A stretch of 64,000 nucleotides of DNA, taken from positions 1,054,001 through 1,118,000 of the forward strand of contig NZ_CP146606.1 in the NCBI RefSeq assembly GCF_032842945.2, in the 5' to 3' direction. This document shows, one piece after another, positions 17,944-25,947 of the stretch. Position numbers and translations under genes: made by a program. The notes below the pieces were generated by a model that saw only the letters and a list, made by a program, of their open reading frames with translations, made no database searches and was not told the DNA's origin. Source of the DNA: Roseovarius sp. W115 (GTDB lineage: Bacteria; Pseudomonadota; Alphaproteobacteria; Rhodobacterales; Rhodobacteraceae). Position 1 is the stretch's first letter; every line of letters begins with the position of its first letter.

Positions 17944-18016
17944 TTATAAGATTTCCGACAAGGAATGCAGTTGGCTTGGGAAAATTGAGGCTAGGAACAG
18001 CTTGGAGGCTGCTCAA

Positions 18017-18544
18017 ATGGGATTACTGAAAGCAATCGGTATGGTCGGAGTGTTTGCTGCGCTCACGGCGACGGGTGTTTCAGCACAAGAAGAAAGCACA
18101 AATCAGGTGGCGGCCAAGACCGCGTGGAGCGTTTTTGAGGATGCGGATCCGAAAGAATGCTGGGCGGTGTCGTCGCCGACCGAAACCGTGAACACCAAGG
18201 ATGGCCGCGTGGTGGCTGTGCGGCGCGGTGATATTCTGTTCATGACCTTTTTCCGCCCCGGCGCGGGTGTGAAGGGTCAGGTGACATTCACCGGGGGGTA
18301 TCCTTTTGCGGGTGGCTCGACCGTGAACGTCAATATCGGCGGACAGGAATTTGAGATGTTCACCGAAGGCGAATGGGCTTGGCCGGCGAGCACCTCGGAT
18401 GATGCCAAGATCATTGCGGCGATGCAGCGCGGGACCAACGCGGTTCTAACGGCGCGCTCAGGGCGTGGCACCATCACCAAGGATACGTTCTCACTTTTGG
18501 GCTTCACCGCTGCTCTCGACGAAGCCGAGAAGCGCTGTCAGTAG
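18017..18544 (+). CDS. Invasion-associated locus B (IalB) family periplasmic protein
   Basis: 175 residues. The first ~23 residues (MGLLKAIGMVGVFAALTATGVSA) are a signal peptide. The body has the IalB pattern: WSVFEDADPKECWAVSSPTE, then ILFMTFFRPG, then WAWPASTSDDAKIIAAMQRG and a final single Cys. Only two cysteines, near the ends, are seen and could form one disulfide. Despite the name, members are common in free-living alphaproteobacteria and their role is unclear. Start at 18017 is chosen over the TTG five codons upstream because the signal peptide is then well formed. Confidence 0.8.
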   Translation: MGLLKAIGMVGVFAALTATGVSAQEESTNQVAAKTAWSVFEDADPKECWAVSSPTETVNTKDGRVVAVRRGDILFMTFFRPGAGVKGQVTFTGGYPFAGGSTVNVNIGGQEFEMFTEGEWAWPASTSDDAKIIAAMQRGTNAVLTARSGRGTITKDTFSLLGFTAALDEAEKRCQ

Positions 18545-18571
18545 CGCCATAGATAGGCTATTAACAAAGGT

Positions 18572-19521
18572 TTAAACGTCGCGTGGGGCTGCTGCGCGGC
18601 GTAATCTGTCGTTTATGGCGCGTCCCAATCCCATGTCGGGGATAGGCGATACAGCGATCACCTCGGCCCCCAAGTCATCAAGGCTGTGAAGGTGCCCAAA
18701 GAGGTTTGCCGCGGCTTCGATGAGGTCGCCCGCCTCAGACAGGTTGAGATCGCACTCCACCTTACCAAACCCCAGCAGGTGCTCGCCGGACCGCCTTGTC
18801 TCGGCGTTCAGGCGCACAGTGGCACCCGGCGCATAGTGCGAGGCAAGCTGCCCGGGGGCGTTGATCGCATCTGTGTCGCCATGCTGTTCAAGAGGCTGGC
18901 CCAGCGCGGCTTCAACGGCCTCATGGGGAAGCCCCCGGGACGTAACAGTGTGGGCGCATCGGTGACGCCCAGAATGGTGGATTCCAGCCCGACATCACAG
19001 GTGCCGCCATCTACCACTGCGTCGATCTTGCCCTCCAACCCGGCCATCACGTGATCGGCACTGGTTGGGCTGATCCGACCGGAGGGGTTGGCCGATGGCG
19101 CCGCAACCGGACCGTTGAAAGCGCGCAGCAACGCTTGCCCCACCGGGTGCGCGGGCACACGAATGGCCAGTGTGGGCAACTCGGCCGTGACCAGCGGCGA
19201 CAGGCCGGTCCCTGCGCGCAACGGCAAGACCAAAGTCATCGGTCCGGGCCAGAACGCCGAGGCGAGGCGGTCCGCCGTATCAGACCATTCAACGTACAAT
19301 TTGGCCATCTCGGCATCATGCACATGCACAATCAGTGGATTGAACCGCGGCCTGCCTTTGGCGTCAAAAATACGCGCTACAGCATGGTCATTGCGCGCGT
19401 CCGCGCCGAGGCCATAAACCGTCTCGGTTGGAAAGGCGACAAGCCCACCTTCGTGCAGGATATCTGCAGCGCGCGACAGGCCCTGATCATCGCCAGGCAA
19501 AATTTGAAGAGACGAAGGCAT
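18572..19521 (-). CDS. L-threonylcarbamoyladenylate synthase (Sua5/YwlC type), frame broken
   Basis: Makes threonylcarbamoyl-AMP for the t6A37 tRNA modification. The N-terminal YrdC domain shows GGLVAFPTETVYGLGADA near residue 24, KGRPRFNPLIVHV near 55 and ANPSGRISPTSADHV near 140. The C-terminal Sua5 domain is in the other frame: PGQLASHYAPGATVRLNAET and DMGLGRAINDRLRRAA. The break is at a run of five C on the plus strand (18932-18936); one more base restores LLRPGGLPHEAVEAALG and a 316-residue protein of normal Sua5 length. It converges on the IalB-like gene. Confidence 0.85.
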
Positions 19522-19656
19522 AACAGGTTTGACGCCGCGTTTTTGTTGCTGGTCCAGATGCTTGCAATACTGTGGCAGCAGATTGAGACTCACACAGATA
19601 CAGAAGCGGCCCCGCAATTCCAAGCCGCTCAGCTGTAATTAACCCAGGAGACAGAC

Positions 19657-21373
19657 ATGCCGTATCGCGCCCCTGTCACAGATTTTCAGTTCCTGTTTGA
19701 TCACGTTGTCGGTTTGAAAGACATCACTGAAACCGAGCGGTTTTCTGATGCGTCCCCGGACCTCGTTCAGGCGATTTTGTCTGAGGCGGCCAAGCTCAGC
19801 GAAGAGGTGCTGGCCCCGCTGCAGCGGGCGGGCGATTTGCATCCTGCGCATTTGGAGAACGATATTGTGCGCACCAGCCCCGGTTTTGCCGAGGGGTATC
19901 AGGCGATTGCCGACGGGGGTGGGTCTCTATTGCGGCCAACCCCGAGCATGGGGGTATGGGGTTGCCCATGACCGTGACCTCGGCAGTGAACGAGATGATG
20001 GGCAGCGCGTGCCTCAGCCTTCAGGTCAGCCCGTTGATGACCCAAGGTCAGATCGAGGCGCTGGAACATCACGCCAGCGATGAAATCAAGGCGATTTACC
20101 TGCCCAAACTGGTCAGCGGCGCGTGGTCGGGGACGATGAACCTGACCGAGGCGCATGCGGGGAGTGATGTAGGATCCCTGCGCAGCAAGGCAGAGCCCAA
20201 CGGTGACGGGACGTATGCGATCACGGGTCAGAAGATTTTCATCAGCTGGGGCGACAATGATTTTACCGAAAATGTCTGTCACCTTGTCTTGGCGCGTCTG
20301 CCCGATGCAGGGCCGGGGACCAAAGGGATCAGTCTCTTTCTGGTGCCGAAATTCATTCCCGATGCGGAGGGCACTCCGGGCAAGGCAAACGATCTGAAAG
20401 TGGTCAGCCTTGAGCACAAGCTGGGCCTGCACGGCAGCCCCACAGCCGTGATGCAGTATGACGGCGCCACCGGATGGCTTGTGGGCGAGGAACATGACGG
20501 GATGCGCGCCATGTTCACAATGATGAACAATGCACGTCTTGGCGTGAGCCTACAAGGGATCGCCGCCGCAGAGGGCGCGATGCAGCATGCAATTGCGTAT
20601 GCCACAGATCGTGCCCAAGGCCGCAGCTTTGCGCCCAATCCCACCGGCACGATTTTCGATCATGCCGATGTGCGCCGGATGCTGACCACCATGAAGGCCG
20701 AAATTTTCGCGGCGCGCGCGATTTCCTTGTCGCTGGCCGCGGCGATTGACATGGAAACGGCGACGGGTGCCGATGAATGGCGGGCGCGGGCCGCATTTCT
20801 GACGCCCATTGCCAAGGCGTTTGGCACGGAAACAGGCATCTCAATGTGCAATATCGGCGTGCAAGTGCATGGCGGGATGGGCTATGTCGAGGAAACCGGT
20901 GCGGCGCAGTATTTGCGAGATGTGCGGGTCACGGCGATTTACGAAGGCACGAATGGAATACAGGCGATGGATCTGACAGGCCGCAAACTGGCTGATGGGG
21001 GCGAGGCGGCTTATGCGATCCTTGATGAAATCGAGGAACGTGCTGAGGCCGCGCGTCACAGTTTGCCCGATCTGGCCGAGCCGGTGTGGCAGGCCACAGA
21101 GAGCCTGCGGGAAGCCACCGAATGGATGGTGGCACAGACGGATATGAACGCGCGCTTTGCCGGCGCTCTGCCCTTCTTGCGCGCCTTTGGTCGTGTGCTT
21201 GGGGGGATTTCCACCTGACAGCGGCGATGGCGACAGAGGGCAAAGGGCCGCGGGCAAGTCTGGCGCAGTTTTACATCGCTCAGCTTTTGCCTGAGACACA
21301 TGGCCTTCTGGCGCAGGCGACGGCGGGGGCGGATACGCTTTATGCCCTCAGCCAAGAAGATTTTGCCGCCTGA
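19657..21373 (+). CDS. Acyl-CoA dehydrogenase, DmdC-like long form, broken in two places
   Basis: About 572 residues when repaired, the size of the DmdC/FadE-like group with a C-terminal extension (DmdC acts on 3-methylmercaptopropionyl-CoA; this member's substrate is not proven). The N-terminal piece ends at QAIADGG at a five-G run (19915-19919). One more G gives WVSIAANPEHGGMGLPMTV and joins the main frame with FAD motifs MNLTEAHAGSDVGSL and ITGQKIFIS and catalytic YEGTNGIQ. A second break at a six-G run (21201-21206) separates FGRVLGG from the tail FHLTAAMATEGKGPRASLAQFY. Both breaks lack exactly one G. Confidence 0.85.
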
Positions 21374-22416
21374 TGGCAGAGACCAGCGGCAAAATCCAAA
21401 CCCCTTGGGACAGCCCACCGGAACATGGTGAGGCGATTGAAGTCGCGCCTGGCGTGCTCTGGATTCGCCTGCCGCTTCCCATGGCGCTGGATCATGTGAA
21501 TATCTACGCGTTTGACGAGGGTGAGAGCTGGACCATTGTGGATACCGGCATTCGCTCCAAGCGGTCGCAGGCTTTGTGGGAGGGCATTCTGTCAGGGCCG
21601 CTCGACGGCAAACCGGTCTCGCGTGTTGTACTGACACATCACCATCCGGATCATATCGGTATGGCTGGCATGCTGATGGAGCGGTTCGGGGCCGAACTTG
21701 TCATGACTCGCACGGCCTATCTGATGGCGCGCATGCTGATTCTGGATGTTGAGGAACGCCCGACGCCGCAGGCGCTACAATTCTGGCGGCGCTCCGGGAT
21801 GGACCCGGAAATCTATGAGGCGCGCAAGAATGACAGGCCGTATAATTTTGGCGATATCTGTGCACCTCTTCCGGTGGGGTATACGCGCGTCACACAGGGC
21901 GATGTCCTTCGTATGGGCGGACGCGGCTGGGAGGTGCATATCGGCAATGGGCATGCGCCCGAGCATCTAACGCTCTGGAGCCGTGATGATCATCTAGTGG
22001 TAGCCGGAGATCAGATCATTTCCTCGATAAGCCCCAATATCGGCGTCTATCCGACCGAGCCGGACGCAGATCCGGTGGCGGATTGGCTTGAGGCTTGCGG
22101 GCGGCTGGCGGCGCTCGCGCGAGAGGATCATGTGGTTTTGTCGGGGCATAAACTGCCTTTCACCGGCCTGCCCACGCGGATGCGCCAGTTGATCGACAAC
22201 CATCACGGCGCGCTTGATCGTCTGAGAACACATCTGGACACGCCAAAGACCGCCGCTGAATGCTTTGCGCCCTTGTTCAAACGAAAAATTGATCCTGGCA
22301 CTTATGGATTGGCCCTTGTCGAAGCGGTTGCGCATCTCAATCATCTGCATCAGGCTGGAGACATAAGCCGCCACCTGCGAGAGGATGGCGCGTGGATTTG
22401 GCACAGTGAGGGGTGA
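21373..22416 (+). CDS. MBL-fold metallo-hydrolase
   Basis: 347 residues. The metal-binding motif THHHPDHIG lies near residue 92, with further ligands in GNGHAPEH near 193, GDQII near 212 and SGHKLPF near 255. These suit a two-zinc glyoxalase-II-like hydrolase. A helical ~90-residue C-terminus (from about HHGALDRL) is typical of the related thioesterase-like members. Its ATG overlaps the TGA of the acyl-CoA dehydrogenase, so a coupled role such as acyl-thioester hydrolysis is plausible but unproven. Confidence 0.85.
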   Translation: MAETSGKIQTPWDSPPEHGEAIEVAPGVLWIRLPLPMALDHVNIYAFDEGESWTIVDTGIRSKRSQALWEGILSGPLDGKPVSRVVLTHHHPDHIGMAGMLMERFGAELVMTRTAYLMARMLILDVEERPTPQALQFWRRSGMDPEIYEARKNDRPYNFGDICAPLPVGYTRVTQGDVLRMGGRGWEVHIGNGHAPEHLTLWSRDDHLVVAGDQIISSISPNIGVYPTEPDADPVADWLEACGRLAALAREDHVVLSGHKLPFTGLPTRMRQLIDNHHGALDRLRTHLDTPKTAAECFAPLFKRKIDPGTYGLALVEAVAHLNHLHQAGDISRHLREDGAWIWHSEG

Positions 22417-22421
22417 GCATT

Positions 22422-22871
22422 ATGGACGATAAAATCGAAACATCCGCAGAAGCAGCCGAGGCTGCGGCTTTGCCGCGGTGTCATGAGGTTCATACGGACC
22501 CAAGCAAGCCGCACACGGATGTGCCCGACGCCGTTGCCAAAAGCCCCGTGGAACAAAAAAGCCCGGCACAATGGGCCTATGAGCGGTTGATCCTCTACAT
22601 CCAGAATTTTGAGAAAACGCTCGACAATGAGCATGAGATTGCGATGGGTTTCACCGGCGGTCAGGCCGGTGTGCTGCGGATTGAGGGCATGGGGTATTTT
22701 GACCCGGATATCGTGACCTTCTATGGCAGCGACCCGGCAGGAACAAAAACCCAATTGATTCAACATGTCAGCCAGTTGAGCGTGCTCCTGCGCGCCCTTC
22801 CCAAGCAGGAAGAACAGAAAGAAGCCAACCGGATCGGATTTCGTCTGGCGGAGGACCTTGAAAAAGGCTGA
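22422..22871 (+). CDS. DUF6173-like conserved protein
   Basis: 149 residues. An acidic, Ala-rich N-terminus is followed by a conserved-looking core (QWAYERLILYIQNFEKTLD, HEIAMGFTGGQAG, GMGYFDPDIVTFYG and LIQHVSQLSVLLRALP). This resembles a small roseobacter/rhizobial family of unknown function (my recollection is DUF6173). ATG 22422 is chosen with a GAGGGGTGAG site; a GTG nine bases earlier, overlapping the MBL stop, is possible. Same strand as its neighbours and likely co-transcribed. Confidence 0.65.
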   Translation: MDDKIETSAEAAEAAALPRCHEVHTDPSKPHTDVPDAVAKSPVEQKSPAQWAYERLILYIQNFEKTLDNEHEIAMGFTGGQAGVLRIEGMGYFDPDIVTFYGSDPAGTKTQLIQHVSQLSVLLRALPKQEEQKEANRIGFRLAEDLEKG

Positions 22872-22960
22872 GACCTGCGACGTTCAGGGGCGTGACAGTG
22901 CTGTGGAAATCCAGTATCCACGCGATCGACAGTTTTACTTTGCACATGAGGGACGGGATC

Positions 22961-23095
22961 ATGTCGGATCACAAACACGGCGATATGGACATCAAAGTTC
23001 AGGAAAAGACCTTTAACGGGTTTATCAAAGCCTCGACCTGGGTTGCGGGGATTTCCATCGCGCTGTTGCTGTTCATTGCCATGATTAACGGCTGA
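22961..23095 (+). CDS. aa3-type cytochrome c oxidase subunit IV
   Basis: 44 residues: a short soluble start (MSDHKHGDMDIKVQEKTFNG) followed by one membrane helix (STWVAGISIALLLFIAMING). This matches the tiny bacterial aa3 subunit IV family (PF07835), which packs against the oxidase core. The ATG at 22961 follows GAGGGAC. The main oxidase genes are not in this window. Confidence 0.88.
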   Translation: MSDHKHGDMDIKVQEKTFNGFIKASTWVAGISIALLLFIAMING

Positions 23096-23126
23096 CCGTT
23101 TTCCAAAAACGATAAGGTGTATTGTG

Positions 23127-23749
23127 ATGCGCACTCTGGCGCTTGTGATCGCGTCCGCTTTTTTCTGGTTGGATGCGCCGCGCCATCGGTCTGGGCACCA
23201 GATGACGCCGTTGCCAAAGCCGCGTATCGTCATGACGGTCCGACACGGCTGACGCTGTTTACGATGGTGAACAACCGCAACGGCAATGGCGGGCACACAT
23301 CTTTGATGATCAACGGCTCCCAGCGGGTCATCTTTGACCCTGCCGGGTCGTTCAAGCACGAGACCATCCCAGAGCGGAACGACGTGATTTTTGGGATCAC
23401 GCCGCAGGTTGCGGATGTGTATACGCGGTTTCATGCGCGCAAGACGTGGCATGTGCGCATTCAGCAAATTGATGTCAGCCCTGAAAAAGCCGAGCAGGTT
23501 ATGCGTCTGGCGCAAGGGTATGGGGCTGTGCCCGGTGCGTTTTGTGCGCGCGCCACGTCGGAAATTCTGGCTGAGGCCTTTCCCGGGCAGGTCAGCCAGA
23601 CGTTTTACCCTGTGAAGCTCGCCGATCAGTTTGCCAAGGTGCCTGGTGTCACCGAGCAGCGCTTGCACGAATATGACAGCGACGACAATTCCAAGGTGCT
23701 GCGCGAATGGAACCCGGATGCTGTCGCACGGGCTGCGACGCTGAACTGA
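23127..23749 (+). CDS. Putative lipoprotein, signal sequence broken by one missing T
   Basis: The main frame (207 residues if repaired) contains RLTLFTMVNNRNGNGGHTSL, then FDPAGSFKHETIPERNDVIFGI and a C-terminal region with FCARATSEIL. No function is known. As printed, the only starts in the main frame give a non-signal N-terminus. From the ATG at 23127 the other frame reads MRTLALVIASAFF. With seven instead of six T at 23159-23164 it continues as LVGCAAPSVW, a textbook lipobox (LVGC). This strongly suggests one missing T. The product would be an outer- or inner-membrane lipoprotein. Confidence 0.7.
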
Positions 23750-23844
23750 CCTCACACAATTTGGTGCATTGCGTCGCCGGACCAAAGCCTTAGACTAACT
23801 TCGTTTTGTGCGGGCTGCGGCTTGGATTATGGGGAGGACCCTTC

Positions 23845-24735
23845 GTGGCGGTCGAAGACATACTGTCGGATTATCTCATTGCGCCTGATCCAAAGGCCGC
23901 GCGGCTGACGCGTGCGGTGATGGGGCATGACCACGAGGGGCAGTCGGTTGAGATTTCTGTGGTGGAAGAGCGTCCACTCACCATTTTTCTCAACGGCCAG
24001 GAAATCGTCACCGCCATGACGATTGGCGACTATCCCGATTACCTGGCGCTGGGCTTTCTGCGCAATCAGGGCATGCTGCGGGATGGCGAGACCGTCACAG
24101 GGGTGGATTATGACGAAGATCTTGAAACCGTCGTTGTGCGCACGGATGGACAGACTACCTACGAAGAAAAGCTGAAGAAAAAGACGCGCACCAGTGGCTG
24201 TGCGGTGGGGACGGTCTTTGGCGACATGATGGAGGGGCTTGAGGGCATGGTGCTGCCGCAAGTGTCGGTGCGGACCTCAGACCTTTATCAGCTTGCTTCC
24301 AAGATCAACCGCACCCCGTCGCTTTACCTTGAGGCAGGCGCGATTCACGGCACGGTGCTCTGTCAGGGCGCGCGACCGCTGGTCTATATGGAGGATGTGG
24401 GGCGGCATAATGCGGTGGACAAGATTGCCGGGTGGATGCTGTCTGAGGGTGTGAGTGCAGAAGATAAGCTGCTCTACACCACCGGGCGGCTGACCTCGGA
24501 GATGGTGATCAAGACGGCGTTGATGGGCATTCCCGTGCTGGCCTCCCGATCAGGCTTTACCGCCTGGGGCGTGGAGATAGCCCGCGAGGTGGGTCTCACG
24601 CTGATTGGGCGGATGCGGGGCAAGCGGTTTGTGTGTTTGTCAGGAGAGGAGCGGCTGGACCGGGATGTGAATCCTGCAGACGTGCCTGATGAGGATAAGA
24701 AGCATCGCCGGAAATCTGCAGGTGGTGGCACGTGA
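23845..24735 (+). CDS. fdhD: Formate dehydrogenase accessory sulfurtransferase FdhD
   Basis: FdhD passes sulfur from IscS to the molybdenum cofactor of formate dehydrogenase. 296 residues from the GTG at 23845, which follows GGGGAGGACC; an upstream GTG would add 13 unrelated residues. Family segments are VEERPLTIFLNGQEIVTAMT, DYPDYLALGFLRNQGML, then GALHGTVL-type AGAIHGTVLCQGA, and YMEDVGRHNAVDKIAGWML. The usual double-cysteine loop is represented by SGCAVGT with only one Cys. It starts a molybdenum-cofactor operon with mobA, mobB and moeA. Confidence 0.92.
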   Translation: MAVEDILSDYLIAPDPKAARLTRAVMGHDHEGQSVEISVVEERPLTIFLNGQEIVTAMTIGDYPDYLALGFLRNQGMLRDGETVTGVDYDEDLETVVVRTDGQTTYEEKLKKKTRTSGCAVGTVFGDMMEGLEGMVLPQVSVRTSDLYQLASKINRTPSLYLEAGAIHGTVLCQGARPLVYMEDVGRHNAVDKIAGWMLSEGVSAEDKLLYTTGRLTSEMVIKTALMGIPVLASRSGFTAWGVEIAREVGLTLIGRMRGKRFVCLSGEERLDRDVNPADVPDEDKKHRRKSAGGGT

Positions 24736-24745
24736 GACGGCGCGT

Positions 24746-24789
24746 CATTTTCTTGCAAGAAAATGGGCAAGACTATTGCAATAGTCTTG
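24746..24789. repeat. Pair of adjacent perfect palindromes between fdhD and mobA
   Basis: CATTTTCTTGCAAGAAAATG (24746-24765) is a perfect 20-base palindrome. Two bases later 24768-24789 is a perfect 22-base palindrome centred on ATTGCAAT. Both centres are TTGCAA. The arrangement copies that at 11716-11760. Confidence 0.7.
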
Positions 24790-24802
24790 GATCGGTTGCG
24801 GT

Positions 24803-25444
24803 ATGACATGTGCCGTCGGCATCATCCTCGCAGGCGGGCTGGCCACGCGGATGGGTGGCGGGGACAAATGTCTTTTGTCGCTGGGTGATGGGACGCTTCT
24901 GGATCAGGTGATGGACCGGCTGCGGCCACAGGTCGGGGCCTTGGCGCTCAATGCCAATGGGGATCCGGCGCGGTTTGATGGCTTTGACCTCCCGGTTGTG
25001 CCGGACTCCATTGCCGAATACCCCGGGCCTTTGGCGGGGGTGCTGGCCGGGCTGGATTGGGCGGCGGATCAGGGGGCGGATTTGGTTATCAGCGTGGCGG
25101 CGGATACGCCTTTTTTTCCCACAAACCTGGTTGAGACGCTTCTTGCGGAGGCAGAGGGCATGGCACATCCGCTGGTGCTTGCAGCGACGCCGCGCGGCGA
25201 GACAGAGACCAAATCCATGAGCCGCTCGGGTCTTATTCGCCATCCCACATTTGGGCTATGGCCCGTGGCGCTGCGCGATGATCTGCGCGCCGCTCTTGAG
25301 GGTGGGTTGCGCAAGGTGGTGCTCTGGACGGAACAGCACGGCGGGCGCGAGGCGGTGTTTTCCGGTGGCGGCGATCCGTTTTTCAATGTGAACACGCCTG
25401 AGGATCTGAGGCGGGCGCAGGCAATGCTGGGGGAGCAGGTATGA
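24803..25444 (+). CDS. mobA: Molybdenum cofactor guanylyltransferase
   Basis: 213 residues. MobA attaches GMP to molybdopterin to form the MGD cofactor of DMSO-reductase-family enzymes such as formate dehydrogenase. The nucleotide-binding start GIILAGGLATRMGGGDKCLL is at residues 6-25, VPDSIAEYPGPLAGVLAGL near 65 and VAADTPFFP (metal-binding Asp) near 98. A conserved FFNVNTPEDL precedes the end. It overlaps mobB by four bases. Confidence 0.94.
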   Translation: MTCAVGIILAGGLATRMGGGDKCLLSLGDGTLLDQVMDRLRPQVGALALNANGDPARFDGFDLPVVPDSIAEYPGPLAGVLAGLDWAADQGADLVISVAADTPFFPTNLVETLLAEAEGMAHPLVLAATPRGETETKSMSRSGLIRHPTFGLWPVALRDDLRAALEGGLRKVVLWTEQHGGREAVFSGGGDPFFNVNTPEDLRRAQAMLGEQV

Positions 25445-25947
25445 AGGTTTACGGCGTTGTGGGCTGGAAGAATGCGGGCAAGACCGGGCTGATGGAACGG
25501 CTTGTGGCCGAGATCACCGGGCGGGGCTATTCGGTGTCGACAGTCAAGCACGCGCATCATTCCTTTGACGTGGACCACGCCGGCAAGGACAGTCACCGCC
25601 ACCGTGTGGCGGGGGCAACCGAGGTGCTCTTGGCGTCGCGCAACCGTTTTGCGTTGATGCATGAATTGCGAGACGAGGATGAGCCGACGCTTGAGATGTT
25701 GCTGGCCAAGATCGCGCCGGTCGATTTGATCCTGATCGAAGGGTATAAGCGCGACGCTCACCCCAAGGTGGAAGCGCATCGTCAGGAGCCGGGCAATCCG
25801 TTGATTGCGCCGGATGACCCAACCATTCGGGCGGTGGCCAGTGATGTTGACCTTGATCTGGATCGCCCGGTTTTCGATCTGGATGACACACGCGCCATTG
25901 CGGATTTCATTCTGCGCGATGTGGGTCTGGATGCGAGTGGGCCGTGA
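25441..25947 (+). CDS. mobB: Molybdopterin-guanine dinucleotide biosynthesis protein MobB
   Basis: 168 residues, a GTP-binding adaptor that stimulates MobA. The P-loop GWKNAGKTGL is at residues 8-17. HAHHSFDVDHAGKDSHRHRVAGA near 37-59 and LILIEGYKRDAHPKVE near 97 are family hallmarks. It overlaps mobA at its start and the next gene at its end (ATGA-like 4-base overlaps), so all three are translationally coupled. Confidence 0.94.
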   Translation: MKVYGVVGWKNAGKTGLMERLVAEITGRGYSVSTVKHAHHSFDVDHAGKDSHRHRVAGATEVLLASRNRFALMHELRDEDEPTLEMLLAKIAPVDLILIEGYKRDAHPKVEAHRQEPGNPLIAPDDPTIRAVASDVDLDLDRPVFDLDDTRAIADFILRDVGLDASGP

